Assembly: GCF_014842075.1 (NCBI RefSeq)
Contig: NZ_JACYVA010000005.1
Coordinates: 6,509-70,508, forward strand
DNA from: Sphingomonas sp. CFBP 13720
GTDB taxonomy: Bacteria > Pseudomonadota > Alphaproteobacteria > Sphingomonadales > Sphingomonadaceae
Length of the DNA stretch: 64,000 bases
Direction: 5' to 3'
Position numbers and translations under genes: made by a program
Shown here: in pieces, positions 1-9,108 of the stretch
Position numbering within the stretch: position 1 is the stretch's first letter
Layout: each line of letters starts with the position of its first letter
Notes under the pieces: model-generated
Seen by the model: the letters and a program-made list of their open reading frames with translations, nothing else
The model's database searches: none
Told to the model about the DNA's origin: nothing

Positions 1-50
1 GTTTCCGCAACCCCGCCGCCCCCTTCGCAAAGCGCGACCGGCTCTGCTAA
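1..50 (+). CDS. Possible 3' end of a gene starting before the window
   Basis: One frame is open from the window edge to a TAA at 48-50 and encodes about 15 residues ending AAPFAKRDRLC. It sits 41 bases before the next start codon on the same strand, which fits the tail of an upstream gene of the polysaccharide locus. There is too little sequence to identify it, and an open frame this short could be chance. Confidence 0.22.
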   Translation, partial: FRNPAAPFAKRDRLC

Positions 51-91
51 GGGCCGGTACGAAGTGTCGAATATCAGGGGGTACGATCATC

Positions 92-970
92 GTGGCGAGT
101 GAACATAAGCACGTGACGGTTCTCGTGCCGGTGTGGAACAATCCCGATCAGCTCGAACGCTGCGTCGAAGCGCTGAAGGCGCAGGATTATCCCGCCGATC
201 TGTACGAGATCGTCGTGATCGACAACGGATCGACCGACGATACCGCCGCGCGGGCCGAACGCTGCGGCGTGCGCGTGCTGGTGCAGACCAAACCCGGCTC
301 CTATGCCGCGCGCAACCTTGGCATCGCCGCGACCAGCAGCGACTATCTGGCCTTCACCGATTCGGACTGTATTCCCGACCGGCGCTGGCTGTCGACCGCG
401 ATGGCGCGCGCGGAGGCCGAACCCAATCTGGGCGTCGTGGCGGGCCGTATCAAATTGTTCAGCGAAGCGGGCGGCGACGCGGGCGGCTGGGCCGAAAGCT
501 ATGAGGCGGTCGTCGCCTTTCCCCAGCATCAGGCGAGCAGCGGCACCTGTGCCACCGCCAACTGGCTCAGCCCGCGCGCGGCGATCGTCGAGGCCGGCGG
601 GTTCGACGAAACCGTAAAGTCGGGTGGCGACCATCATATGGGCATGCGGGTGCGCGACTCGGGCCGGACGATGATCTACGAACCCGAGATGATCGTGCTC
701 CATCCGACGCGGGCGACCTTTTCGGCGCTGCTCGAAAAGCGCCGTCGGCTGACCGGAGGCCATTGGGATCGCACGCACGGCCGCATGCGGTTGCCGCGTG
801 CGTTGGGCAAGAATCTGCTCGAAACCGGGCGGCGGGGGAAAAAGGTGCTGCTGGCGGCCGACGCGCCGCTGGCGACCCGGCTGAAGGCGGAAGCGATCCT
901 CGTCCTGCTCGGGATCGCCGATGTCGGTGAATATATCCGGTTGAGCCTTGGCGGGAAAACCGTTCGATGA
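92..970 (+). CDS. Glycosyltransferase family 2
   Basis: Cytoplasmic sugar transferase (292 aa) expected to add one sugar to the lipid-linked repeat unit of the exopolysaccharide. Seen: a GT-A nucleotide-binding start (VVIDNGSTDDT, residues 41-51) and the metal-binding DxD-type motif TDSDC at 89-93, followed by the usual acceptor region with a GGFDE motif. It starts at GTG with AGGGGG ten bases upstream; no better in-frame ATG lies near. Its last codon overlaps the next gene as ATGA, so the two are co-translated. It resembles the GT2 at 11161-12072 around the KPGSYAARNLGIAA and TDSDC segments, suggesting an old duplication. The sugar and linkage cannot be read from sequence. Confidence 0.88.
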   Translation: MASEHKHVTVLVPVWNNPDQLERCVEALKAQDYPADLYEIVVIDNGSTDDTAARAERCGVRVLVQTKPGSYAARNLGIAATSSDYLAFTDSDCIPDRRWLSTAMARAEAEPNLGVVAGRIKLFSEAGGDAGGWAESYEAVVAFPQHQASSGTCATANWLSPRAAIVEAGGFDETVKSGGDHHMGMRVRDSGRTMIYEPEMIVLHPTRATFSALLEKRRRLTGGHWDRTHGRMRLPRALGKNLLETGRRGKKVLLAADAPLATRLKAEAILVLLGIADVGEYIRLSLGGKTVR

Positions 971-2256
971 AGTCTGCGCCTGCGCGCGACGGCGGTTCCG
1001 GCACGCGGCCGATGGACCTGTGGCTTCCGCTGATCCCGGCCTTCGCGATCAGCTATAACGGCCTGTTCGCCGCCGCCGCCGCTGCGGGCGCACCGATGAA
1101 CAACGGGATCGTCGTCGCGACGGAGATCCTCATCATCGCGCTGGCGATCGGCCTGTCGCTTTATCGCGACGGCGTGCGACGCGAAGATACGCCGTCGATC
1201 CTGTTCCTTGGCACGATCGTCGGCGTAGCACTGGCTGGATCGATCCTGTTCGAACGTCCGATGATCGAAGGCGTGCGCAACGTCCTCATCATCGTCGGCT
1301 TCACCATGCTGGGCAGCAGGTTCGACGAACCGATGCTCCGACGGGCCTTCGTGCTGAGCTGCGCCGTCGCGCTGGGGGTATTGCTGATCGAGATCAGCAA
1401 CGTCGAAACCTATGCCTCGATCTTCCGGCCGGCGGACTATCTGTCGAAGACGCGCGGCTATGTCGTCAACGAATTCGACGATATCGGGCTGGCGGCCGGG
1501 ACCGTGCAATATGAAGGACGCTTCTCGTTCGGCATGTACAGCGGCCCGCGCACGTCCTCGATCTTTCTCGAACAGGTCGGCATCAACTGTTTCTCGATCG
1601 TGTCGATGGTCTATCTCTGCACGATGTGGCCGCGCCTGCCGATCCTGCAACGGATCCTGACGCTGGCGACCGTGATCCTGATCGTGGTCACCAACAATGC
1701 CCGCATGTCGGCGATCCTCGCGCCGCTGTTCCTGATCGGATATTTCGTGTTTCCGCGCCTGCCCCGCTATTGGGCGGCGCTGATCCCGCCGCTGTCGCTG
1801 GCGGCGACGTTCATCATCTTCGCCTTCGCGCGGGTCCGCTATGGCGACGATCTGATCGGGCGGATCGCCACGACCTATCGCGTATTGAACAACATGTCGG
1901 CAGGCGACCTGATCCTCGGCGCTCCGGCGCTGATCGCGCGCACCGGCGACACGGGATATGGCTTCGTCATCGCATCGATGGGGCTAATCGGCGCCATCGC
2001 CTATTGGGCGTATCTGACGATCGTCGTGCCGCAGAGTTCGCCGATCGCGCGCCGGGCGGCATGGGCGGCCAGCGTCTATATCTATATCTGGCTGCTGATC
2101 GGCGGCACCGGCACCTTCTCGATGAAGTCCGCGCCCTTGCTGTGGCTGCTGCTCGGCTACATGCGCGCGACGCACATGCCGCCGGTATCCGTCAAACGGC
2201 TCAAGGCGGGCTTCGCGCCCCGCCGCCCCGACATGCTGCGCGGGGCGACCGGCTGA
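967..2256 (+). CDS. O-antigen/EPS polymerase-like membrane protein (Wzy type)
   Basis: Polytopic inner-membrane protein of 429 aa with roughly ten or more hydrophobic segments and a long polar loop at about residues 160-190. This layout is typical of Wzy/O-antigen ligase proteins, which join repeat units on the periplasmic side. Sequence conservation in this family is poor, so the call rests on topology and neighbours: a glycosyltransferase overlaps it upstream (ATGA) and a Wzx flippase, a Wza-like exporter and a Wzc-like protein lie nearby. No other polymerase candidate is seen in the EPS region. A WaaL-like ligase role is the main alternative. The 3' end is covered by a hairpin facing the convergent PilZ gene. 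Confidence 0.7.
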   Translation: MKSAPARDGGSGTRPMDLWLPLIPAFAISYNGLFAAAAAAGAPMNNGIVVATEILIIALAIGLSLYRDGVRREDTPSILFLGTIVGVALAGSILFERPMIEGVRNVLIIVGFTMLGSRFDEPMLRRAFVLSCAVALGVLLIEISNVETYASIFRPADYLSKTRGYVVNEFDDIGLAAGTVQYEGRFSFGMYSGPRTSSIFLEQVGINCFSIVSMVYLCTMWPRLPILQRILTLATVILIVVTNNARMSAILAPLFLIGYFVFPRLPRYWAALIPPLSLAATFIIFAFARVRYGDDLIGRIATTYRVLNNMSAGDLILGAPALIARTGDTGYGFVIASMGLIGAIAYWAYLTIVVPQSSPIARRAAWAASVYIYIWLLIGGTGTFSMKSAPLLWLLLGYMRATHMPPVSVKRLKAGFAPRRPDMLRGATG

Positions 2257-2266
2257 ACGGTCGCCC
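2243..2266. terminator. Convergent hairpin after the Wzy-type gene
   Basis: Perfect 8-bp inverted repeat GGGCGACC/GGTCGCCC with an 8-base loop that contains the stop codon of the polymerase gene. It lies between two converging genes (ends 2256 and 2279). No U-tract follows, so termination strength is uncertain. Confidence 0.5.
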
Positions 2267-2278
2267 TACGCCGAACGA

Positions 2279-2749
2279 TCAGCCGAAGGCGTGCATCGCC
2301 GCATAGCCGATCGCACCGACCGCCAGCCATGGTGCGACGGCATAGGCGACGAGGAACAATGCGCGATACCGGATCGGCCATTTGAACGGCACCGCCACCG
2401 GCGCGACGTCCAGCGACACGACGTTTTCCTGTGTCGCGGCGGACACCGCACCGGCGCGCAGCGGGATCAGGAACTCGCAGCCATAGCCTTCCTCGCCATG
2501 CCACACGACCCGCGCCTCGATCCCGCCGACCCCGGCGATGCCGAGCTGGACGAGCTCTTCGGCGGCCAGCGCCTGCCGCGTCTTGATACGGCAGCCGAAC
2601 CGGGTGAGGTCGAGCAATTCGCTGACGACCGGCGGTCGCGACGCGACACGCAGGATACAGGTGCGGCCGACCGGCGTACGATCGTCGTCCCGACGCGTCG
2701 GGGTATCAAGAACTAGGTTGCGGGCCGACAAGTTCACGGCATCCTCCAT
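2279..2749 (-). CDS. PilZ-domain protein with C-terminal membrane segment
   Basis: 156-aa protein with a PilZ c-di-GMP-binding type domain in roughly residues 15-100 and one hydrophobic helix near the C-terminus (about 128-152). Seen: an arginine-rich segment (TRRDDDRTPVGR) before the barrel, and the second motif in the form DLTRFGCR (canonical D/N-x-S-x-x-G, here with Thr for Ser). PilZ proteins relay c-di-GMP to polysaccharide synthesis, motility or secretion; its place in the EPS locus suggests control of polymer production. It converges with the polymerase gene and has a weak ribosome site. Binding is inferred, because the first motif is not a textbook RxxxR. Confidence 0.72.
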   Translation of the reverse strand: MEDAVNLSARNLVLDTPTRRDDDRTPVGRTCILRVASRPPVVSELLDLTRFGCRIKTRQALAAEELVQLGIAGVGGIEARVVWHGEEGYGCEFLIPLRAGAVSAATQENVVSLDVAPVAVPFKWPIRYRALFLVAYAVAPWLAVGAIGYAAMHAFG

Positions 2750-3083
2750 CTGTGTGCAAGAACAGATAGAGCAGATGTCTTACCAAATCTTTGCGCGACG
2801 CATTGCGTGCCAAGGTTAGCCACGTATTAACCGTGAAATAGTTAATAAATGGTTTTCACGTTGCCGTTGTTGTTCTTCCGCGTTCTGTTCGAACCGAGGT
2901 TCGCCGATCGCTAGTGCCGCAGAAGGATTGCGTCGTTGGCGCGCAAGTAGCTGCAATCTGGCCGCTCGCCCCATATCGGCGAGATATCGCCCGATCAGGC
3001 CCCCGTCCCCGCCCGACGGCGCGCGATGCTTCAGGCGAAGCGAACGTATAGAAAGATTGTACCCGCTCCGCTGCGAATCGCGG
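2750..3083. other. Intergenic region upstream of the PilZ gene
   Basis: A 334-base gap with no supportable gene. The part next to the PilZ gene (about 2815-2870) is AT-rich for this genome and probably holds its promoter; it includes an imperfect inverted repeat CCGTGAAA...TTTTCACG. The remainder (2880-3083), between this and the end of the acyltransferase gene, shows nothing recognisable. Confidence 0.4.
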
Positions 3084-3677
3084 TCAGAGCGTCCATTCGA
3101 CTTCGCGAATCGCGCGCGCGGGATTGCCGGCGACCAGCGTGCGCGGCGGAACGTCCTTCACCACCACCGATCCGGCGGCGACGACCGCGCCCGATCCGAT
3201 CGTGACGCCCTTCACGATGATGACGCCGATCCCGATCCAGACATCGTCGCCGATCACGACCGGCGCTTCCCGCGCGCGCGCGCCCGACAGGTGGTGATGA
3301 TCGGTATCCATGATGACGGTCCGCGCCGCGATCGCCACGCGGTCGCCGATCGTGATCGCGCAGTGGCAATCGATCCGGACGTCGTCCGCCAGATAGCCGC
3401 TGCCCAGCATCAGCCGCCCGGTCGGGCCGACACGCAGCCGGACGCCCCGGTGCAGCACGAAATTGCCCGTCACGGTCATCGCGCCGCCGGGCCGGACGGT
3501 GACCTCCGCCGCGTGCGGCACCTGTCCCGGCCAGTATTTACCGATCGACAGCCGCCCGCCGCCGCCGATCCGTGCCGCCGACAGGCGAGCCTTGCGATAC
3601 AGGAGCAGCCGGACCGGCTGTCCGATATTGGCGATCGCCGTCCGTACCGGCGCCAATTGTGCAAGTCGCGCCAGCAT
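3084..3677 (-). CDS. Left-handed beta-helix (hexapeptide) acyltransferase
   Basis: 197-aa enzyme of the LbetaH acyltransferase family, of the type that transfers acetyl or other acyl groups to a sugar hydroxyl. Seen: repeated hexapeptide turns (for example AITIGDRVAIAARTVI and PVVIGDDVWIGIGVIIVKGV), the active-site region around D-HHHLS near residues 124-128, and the C-terminal VVAAGSVVVKDVPP...AGNPAR signature shared with maltose and galactoside acetyltransferases. It is the last gene of the minus-strand EPS series, 52 bases after the priming transferase. It probably decorates a sugar of the EPS; the acyl group and position are not deducible. Confidence 0.82.
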   Translation of the reverse strand: MLARLAQLAPVRTAIANIGQPVRLLLYRKARLSAARIGGGGRLSIGKYWPGQVPHAAEVTVRPGGAMTVTGNFVLHRGVRLRVGPTGRLMLGSGYLADDVRIDCHCAITIGDRVAIAARTVIMDTDHHHLSGARAREAPVVIGDDVWIGIGVIIVKGVTIGSGAVVAAGSVVVKDVPPRTLVAGNPARAIREVEWTL

Positions 3678-3729
3678 CGATCGTGATTCCCATCATCGGT
3701 GAGCCCGAACGCCGGAACCCCCCAGGCGG

Positions 3730-5109
3730 TCAGTAGGTGTTGCGGTGCACCACTACCTTCAGCGTCATGGCGAGGATACCGATATCGCGCCAGAACGACC
3801 AGTTGGCGGCATATTCCAGATCGGCCTGCAACCGGCGGGTCAGATCCTCGACATGGTTCGTCGCGCCGCGATAACCGCGAACCTGCGCCAGACCGGTGAT
3901 GCCGGGCTTCAGCGTGTGGCGATGCCAGTACCGTGCATCGACGTCCCAGAACAGGTGATTGCCCGCCATCGATCCCAGCGCATGCGGACGCGGTCCGACA
4001 ATGCTCATGTGGCCGAACAGGACGTTGAGCAGCTGCGGCAGTTCGTCGATGCTGGTGCGGCGGATGAAATAGCCGACCCGGGTGATGCGATCGTCATCGC
4101 GCTTGGTCGATACATTGCCGTCCGCATCGCAGCTCTCGACCCGCATGCTGCGAAACTTGAGGATGTCGAAGAACTCGTTACCGCGTCCGACGCGGCGCTG
4201 CCGGAATAGCACCGGCCCCGGACTGTCGATCTTGATCGCCAGCGCCGTCAGCAGCAGCGCGGGCGCGAGGAACACCAGCGCGGGGATGCAGAAGGCCAGA
4301 TCGAACGCGCGCTTGGCAAAGGCATTGCGCAGCGACAGCGGCCCGACCGATACCGTCAGCGTCGGGCGCCCGCCGACATGCGACACGCCCAGCGCCCCGA
4401 ACGTCTCGATCGCGTCGACCACCACGTCGCCGCGCACGTTCGCGCCTTTCAGCATCATCGCCCAGTTGCTGCACGATTCGCTGCCGCACGCGACCACTAC
4501 CCGTTCGCATTCGCGGATCAATTGACCGAACTTGTTCAGCATCGCCGGGTCGCGCAGGTCGGGGGACAGGCCGATGTCCTGCGCCCGTACCACCCGGAAC
4601 CCCGCCGGAGCCTCGAACTCCGAACCGTCGAGGATCAGCATCCGTACCAGCAGGCGGTCGCGCAATCGCGATTCGACGTACATCGCCATCGCCTGACGGA
4701 ACACGACCAGCAACGACGTGCTGACCGCCATCGCGACCGCCAGCAGCAACCGCGACAGATCGCGTTCCAGTTTCAGGAAATAGGACAGCAGGAACAGCAC
4801 GCCATAGGTGAACAACAGCGCGCGGACCGCCGGCGCGGTGTCGACCGACACGTCCTGTGCCGAACGCAGCGAAAACGCACCGGAATTGAACGCGATACCA
4901 GTGTACACCGTGCTGGTTACGATCAATAATTCGACCAGGCCGAAATCCGACCGCAGCAGATGACTGGGCAGCAGAAAACCGATCGCGATCGCCAGAAAAT
5001 CGAGCGTCAGCAAGGCCGCGTACAGCCGCAGACGCAATGCGTGCGGCGTTAACCAAAATCGCGACTTTGGTGCCACGCCGACAATTTCCGATGCGGAATT
5101 GGACGGCAT
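3730..5109 (-). CDS. Undecaprenyl-phosphate sugar phosphotransferase (EPS priming enzyme)
   Basis: Polyisoprenyl-phosphate hexose-1-phosphate transferase of the WcaJ/GumD class, which starts each repeat unit by putting a sugar phosphate on undecaprenyl phosphate. Seen: four or five N-terminal membrane helices, a central cytoplasmic domain, then the family C-terminus: [59 protein letters not shown] and [15 protein letters not shown]. The ATG at 5109 is preferred over an in-frame ATG at 5205 because GGGTGA lies just upstream and the extra 32 residues look non-conserved; this gives 459 aa. A gap of about 180 bases separates it from the GT4 gene, so it may have its own promoter. Glucose is the usual substrate in this group; that is inference. 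Confidence 0.9.
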   Translation of the reverse strand: MPSNSASEIVGVAPKSRFWLTPHALRLRLYAALLTLDFLAIAIGFLLPSHLLRSDFGLVELLIVTSTVYTGIAFNSGAFSLRSAQDVSVDTAPAVRALLFTYGVLFLLSYFLKLERDLSRLLLAVAMAVSTSLLVVFRQAMAMYVESRLRDRLLVRMLILDGSEFEAPAGFRVVRAQDIGLSPDLRDPAMLNKFGQLIRECERVVVACGSESCSNWAMMLKGANVRGDVVVDAIETFGALGVSHVGGRPTLTVSVGPLSLRNAFAKRAFDLAFCIPALVFLAPALLLTALAIKIDSPGPVLFRQRRVGRGNEFFDILKFRSMRVESCDADGNVSTKRDDDRITRVGYFIRRTSIDELPQLLNVLFGHMSIVGPRPHALGSMAGNHLFWDVDARYWHRHTLKPGITGLAQVRGYRGATNHVEDLTRRLQADLEYAANWSFWRDIGILAMTLKVVVHRNTY

Positions 5110-5288
5110 TTTCGTCACCCGTTGACCCCCGGTTTTTATTCGATCGCCATGCTGTAATGACAGAGTGTTATCGTGATGTTGCCATGCGATAATTGTGTCG
5201 TGCATGGATCAATTGCCATGGCGAAGCAAGTGCCGCGCCATCCGTCGGCGCGCCGGATAGAAGCGCGGCTCGGACGGGCCGCTATGCC

Positions 5289-6404
5289 TTATCGCAGAAC
5301 GCCGCGATATAATCGTTCGAACGCGTCGACATGGCCACGCCATCCGAAGCGCGCATCAAGCAGCGTGTCGAGCGCCGCCGGATCGGGCCGCTCGACCTCC
5401 GGGTAATGCCACGCGAACGCCGCGCCCGATTCGGGGTCCGAAAAATCGACGATGCGTCCGAACCCCATGGTCGCGACGGTCCGCTGGAACGCGGGAATCG
5501 CGTTGAGCACCGGATACAGATGCGCCGATGCCCCCTCGATCGCGGCAAGGCCGAATCCTTCATAGCTGGACGCGGACGCATAGACCGACGACCGGCGGAT
5601 CAGGTCGGCGATCTGCGCATCGGTCGGCGTCACGACGACCTCGACCGCATGGGAGACGCCGTTCGCCGCCGCGTGATCGCGCAATTCCTGTGCGGTGACC
5701 CCCATCGGCTTGCCGGCCACGATCAACCGCCATGCGGGATCGACACCATGCATCGCGGCGAACCATGCGATCAGTTCGAACAACCCCTTGTTCGGTGCCA
5801 ATCGCCCGAAATACAGCACCGTCCGCGCCGACGGATCGGCCAGCCCGCGAAACTTGTCGAGCGTCACCCCGTTTTCGATCAGGGTAAGGTCGCGGCGACG
5901 GATCTGGCCGAACCGCTCGAAATCGGCGGTGCTCGACGCGCCGACGGCGGCATATTGGGTCAATGCGGCGCGGGTGACGGTCGCGAAATAGCGTTCCTTC
6001 ATCTTGCCGGCGAACTGGGTGTGGAAGAACCCGCCATGCGTCGACAGCACCAGCTTGCGGCGGTGGATCGGGCGGGTCAGCGCCAGATAGTCGAACAGAA
6101 AATCGACGCCGTGGACGTGGACGATATCCGCGCCGCCCAGATGGCGCAGCACGCCCGGCGCGACGGGATAGCGCTTCGATCCGCGCCATCCGACACGACG
6201 GATGTCGATACCGTCCACCGCATCCCGATGCGGCAGATGCCGGCCGTCCGGTTCGTCGAAGATACGGTCGAGCGTCACCACCCGGACCCGGTGCCCGTCG
6301 GCCAGCTGATAGCGCGCCAGTTGCAGCACGCATTCCTCCATACCCCCGATACCGGGATGGAATTGCCGCACGACATGCGTGATCGACAAGGGCGCTCCGG
6401 TCAT
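5289..6404 (-). CDS. Glycosyltransferase family 4
   Basis: 371-aa GT-B fold retaining glycosyltransferase. Seen: an N-terminal glycine-rich region (HPGIGGMEECVLQLA), the interdomain VLYFGRLAPNKGLFELI segment that opens the C-terminal nucleotide-sugar domain, and the family E-x7-E type site in SSYEGFGLAAIEGAS near residue 300. The start codon overlaps the stop of the GH5 gene as ATGA, so both are translated together. It is expected to add one sugar during repeat-unit assembly on the inner leaflet. Donor and linkage are unknown. Confidence 0.88.
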   Translation of the reverse strand: MTGAPLSITHVVRQFHPGIGGMEECVLQLARYQLADGHRVRVVTLDRIFDEPDGRHLPHRDAVDGIDIRRVGWRGSKRYPVAPGVLRHLGGADIVHVHGVDFLFDYLALTRPIHRRKLVLSTHGGFFHTQFAGKMKERYFATVTRAALTQYAAVGASSTADFERFGQIRRRDLTLIENGVTLDKFRGLADPSARTVLYFGRLAPNKGLFELIAWFAAMHGVDPAWRLIVAGKPMGVTAQELRDHAAANGVSHAVEVVVTPTDAQIADLIRRSSVYASASSYEGFGLAAIEGASAHLYPVLNAIPAFQRTVATMGFGRIVDFSDPESGAAFAWHYPEVERPDPAALDTLLDARFGWRGHVDAFERLYRGVLR

Positions 6405-7504
6405 CGTCCAACTCCCCGTTCGCCGCGCGGGGCGGGCCGTATCATCCGTTGATAGTCCGACAGCGGACAGCGCATCCGTTCCGCCTTGGCGCATTCGATC
6501 TTGAACGGGTAGCGATCGGGCCACATCCGCCCCCCGCCCCACCATGTCACGCCCAGCAGCACGTCGCCATTGGCGCGCAGGTCCGCCACCGCATCCTCGC
6601 CCACCGCGCGGCAACTTGCCGGGATCGCGCCATAGCCGCCGAACGCGCTTTCGGTGATGTATCCCTTCCAGCCGCGCTTGCGCAGCTGCGCGGCGAACCG
6701 GTCGAACCCGCTTTCGGTGCGCGGCTGGCCGTCTTTCTTCTTGCACGCCGCCTTCGTTCCCGATCCGTCGGCATCGAAATAGCGATGCCCGTTCAGAAAG
6801 GTGTTGTCCGCCGGATCGAGCGGCCCCGGCGTCCGCTCCAGCGCGCAGGCGGCGCTGGCGCATTCCTTGCTCGACGGCTCGTGCTTGTCGAACCGGGTGA
6901 TGCCCGAATATCCCGGCCATTCCAGCAGGATCGGGTGGCGAATGCCCGCCTTGCGCAACCCGGCGATCACTGCCTTGGCATCGGTCGCCCATTGCATCCA
7001 CGGCACCCGGCGCGGTTCGTTGACTAGGTCGAGCAGAACCGATCCGTCATCGGGAAAGCGTCGTGCCAGCCCGCTCCAGAACGCGATCTGGTCGGGCACC
7101 GGCTGCCAGCGCGACGAATGATTGTCGAGGATCACCGGCACGCGACGCGATCTGGCAAAATCGACGATTCCGCGCAGCTCGGCGATCCGGGCGGGCGTCA
7201 TCCGGTCGGGCCGGAACGGATATCGGATCAGGTCGAACTGCAGCCGGTCGATCGCATTGCGCACATCGTCCATCGACGGGCGCACCGCATCGTTCGCCTT
7301 CGCCTCCGCCCCCGACAGGTTGATGCCGAACCGCGGCATCGTGGCGCGCGGGGCGGCACCGGGGGCGGGCGCGGTATCGACGACCGCCCTCGCCCCGCCG
7401 TCGCTGGCCCCGGTCAGCACCGTCGCGCCGAACCCGGCGATCGCCACCACCCCCAGCGCCAACGCGGCCAGCGGCCCTGCCCGGCCCCGGCGGGGAACGG
7501 TCAA
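6401..7504 (-). CDS. Glycoside hydrolase family 5 (cellulase-like), membrane-anchored or exported
   Basis: 367-aa GH5 clan-A hydrolase. Seen: an N-terminal hydrophobic stretch at about 12-30 (signal or anchor), the catalytic acid/base in LVNEP (E163) and the nucleophile in YITESAFGG (E285), both in the usual positions, plus several cysteines in the second half that could form disulfides in the periplasm. The start is TTG at 7504, overlapping the flippase stop as TTGA; no ATG or GTG lies close. Lying between flippase and GT4 genes, it most likely trims or releases the EPS chain, as glycanases in other Wzx/Wzy loci do. It shares the GINLSGAE segment with the RTX-GH5 gene at 21793-23808. Confidence 0.85.
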   Translation of the reverse strand: MTVPRRGRAGPLAALALGVVAIAGFGATVLTGASDGGARAVVDTAPAPGAAPRATMPRFGINLSGAEAKANDAVRPSMDDVRNAIDRLQFDLIRYPFRPDRMTPARIAELRGIVDFARSRRVPVILDNHSSRWQPVPDQIAFWSGLARRFPDDGSVLLDLVNEPRRVPWMQWATDAKAVIAGLRKAGIRHPILLEWPGYSGITRFDKHEPSSKECASAACALERTPGPLDPADNTFLNGHRYFDADGSGTKAACKKKDGQPRTESGFDRFAAQLRKRGWKGYITESAFGGYGAIPASCRAVGEDAVADLRANGDVLLGVTWWGGGRMWPDRYPFKIECAKAERMRCPLSDYQRMIRPAPRGERGVGR

Positions 7505-9045
7505 GACGTCGCCCCCCGGCGGCGGACCCGGCCCAGCATCCGCGCCGCGCTGTCCAGCAACGACACGAGGAAATCGCCGAGCAGCCAGCGCGGACGCAGC
7601 CAGAACAGCACCAGCGCGAGCAGCGACAGCACCGCACCCGACACCGACAGCGTCACCAGCGTCGGCGCGCCGTTCATCCGCAGCACCCACACCACCGGCT
7701 GGACACACAATGTCGCGACCAGCGCGAGCAGCAGGCCGTTCATATGGCTGCGCACGAAATCGCCCAGCGACACCTTCACCAGCCGGCATGCGTTGAAATT
7801 GACGACGATATAGAAGGCCACGACGGCGATACTGCCCGCCGTCGCCACCGCGTTGATACCGTACGGATATGCGATCAACGCACCGCCGACGACCATGATG
7901 ACATAGACGATCTGGTTGGTGATCATCGGTCCGGTCGCCGCCTTGGCCCGCTGCAACGATCCGCCGACCTTCGCGCCCAGCCGGAAATAGGTCGCGGAAC
8001 ACAGGATCGCGAACGGCCCGATCACCGCGCCCCAGCGCGACCCGAGGATCAGGTCGATGACTTCGGGGGCCAGCACCGCCAGCAGCGCCGACATCGGCAT
8101 GCCGATCGCGGACGTCAGTTCGGTGCCGCGCAGAAACGCCTCGCGCAATTTCGGCGCATCGTCCTGCACCTGCGCCATCGCCGGGAACACCAGCCGTTCG
8201 GCGATGCGGCTGTACAGGTCGGACGGTACGCTCATCAGGTTGAACGCGCGCGAATACAGGCCCAGCGCGGCGGCATCCATCGTGCGGCCGACGACCATGT
8301 TGTTGGCGCGCAGCGCGAAGAAGTTGATGACCTTGGCGATCGAAAAGCCCGCCCCGCGCCGCATCAGCCGCTTCGCACCCGCACGGTTGAGCAGGGGGCG
8401 CATCGGAGGACGGACGATGACGACCAGCCAGATCGCCTTGAACCCGGTTTCCGCCAGCGTCGCGGCGACCAGCGCCCAATATCCCCAGCCCATCCACGCC
8501 AGCAGAATGCCGATCCCGCCGGTGCCGACGACGCGCGCCAGCAACTGCGCGATCATCACCCGCCGCGCGTCGAGCTGCCGCACCAGCAGGTTTTCCGGCA
8601 CGATCCCGAACGACTGGATGATGAACACCAGCGCCAGCACGCGGATCACCTCCGTCACGCCGTCGATCCGCAGGAATTCGCCCGCCAGCGGTGCCAGCAA
8701 TTGCGCCAGCGTGAAATACAGGATGCCGTTCAGGAAGACGAGCGTGCCGGCGATGCGGATATCGTCGCGGGTCAGCCCCGGAATCTGGACGATCGTCGCG
8801 CCGATCCCGACCTCGACCAACAGCGTCGCGAGCTGGATGAAGATCGTCGCGCCCGCGATGACGCCGAAATCATGCGGGAACAGGATGCGCGCCAGCACGG
8901 CGATGAACCCGACCTCGATGACCTTCGACGCCAGTTGCAGCCCGGTCATCCAGCCGGCACCGGCGGCCAGCTTGCGCTTCATCGATCCGGGCGGTCCGGC
9001 GCTCGACACCGGATCGCGATCCTCGATACGGGTATCGTCGCTCAT
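7501..9045 (-). CDS. Wzx-type polysaccharide flippase
   Basis: 514-aa MOP-superfamily transporter that moves the lipid-linked repeat unit across the inner membrane. Seen: a short polar N-terminus, then about 12-14 hydrophobic helices spread over the whole length, with the family-typical start KLAAGAGWMTGLQLASKVIEV and a conserved acidic/proline cytoplasmic segment near ARILFPHDFGV. Length is normal for the Polysacc_synt_3/MVIN-like group. It is translationally coupled to the GH5 gene downstream (TTGA) and follows the export gene by 63 bases that contain a hairpin. Confidence 0.88.
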   Translation of the reverse strand: MSDDTRIEDRDPVSSAGPPGSMKRKLAAGAGWMTGLQLASKVIEVGFIAVLARILFPHDFGVIAGATIFIQLATLLVEVGIGATIVQIPGLTRDDIRIAGTLVFLNGILYFTLAQLLAPLAGEFLRIDGVTEVIRVLALVFIIQSFGIVPENLLVRQLDARRVMIAQLLARVVGTGGIGILLAWMGWGYWALVAATLAETGFKAIWLVVIVRPPMRPLLNRAGAKRLMRRGAGFSIAKVINFFALRANNMVVGRTMDAAALGLYSRAFNLMSVPSDLYSRIAERLVFPAMAQVQDDAPKLREAFLRGTELTSAIGMPMSALLAVLAPEVIDLILGSRWGAVIGPFAILCSATYFRLGAKVGGSLQRAKAATGPMITNQIVYVIMVVGGALIAYPYGINAVATAGSIAVVAFYIVVNFNACRLVKVSLGDFVRSHMNGLLLALVATLCVQPVVWVLRMNGAPTLVTLSVSGAVLSLLALVLFWLRPRWLLGDFLVSLLDSAARMLGRVRRRGATS

Positions 9046-9072
9046 ATCATCCGGATGCCTGTTGGAGCAGTG

Positions 9073-9102
9073 GCGGGCCGGCGTCCGGGGACGCCCGCCC
9101 GC
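9073..9102 (-). promoter_or_regulatory. Hairpin between export and flippase genes
   Basis: GCGGGC/GCCCGC outer stem and GGCGTC/GACGCC inner stem around a CGGG loop, with a single mismatch between them. It occupies most of the 63-base gap between the Wza-like gene and the flippase within one transcription direction. No U-tract follows, so it may stabilise the upstream message or dampen read-through rather than terminate fully. Confidence 0.4.
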
Positions 9103-9108
9103 AGTAGC

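Noticed and set aside
2928..3686. 252-codon plus-strand frame opposite the hexapeptide acyltransferase
   Set aside because: Arg/Asp/His-rich shadow; the minus frame shows hexapeptide repeats.
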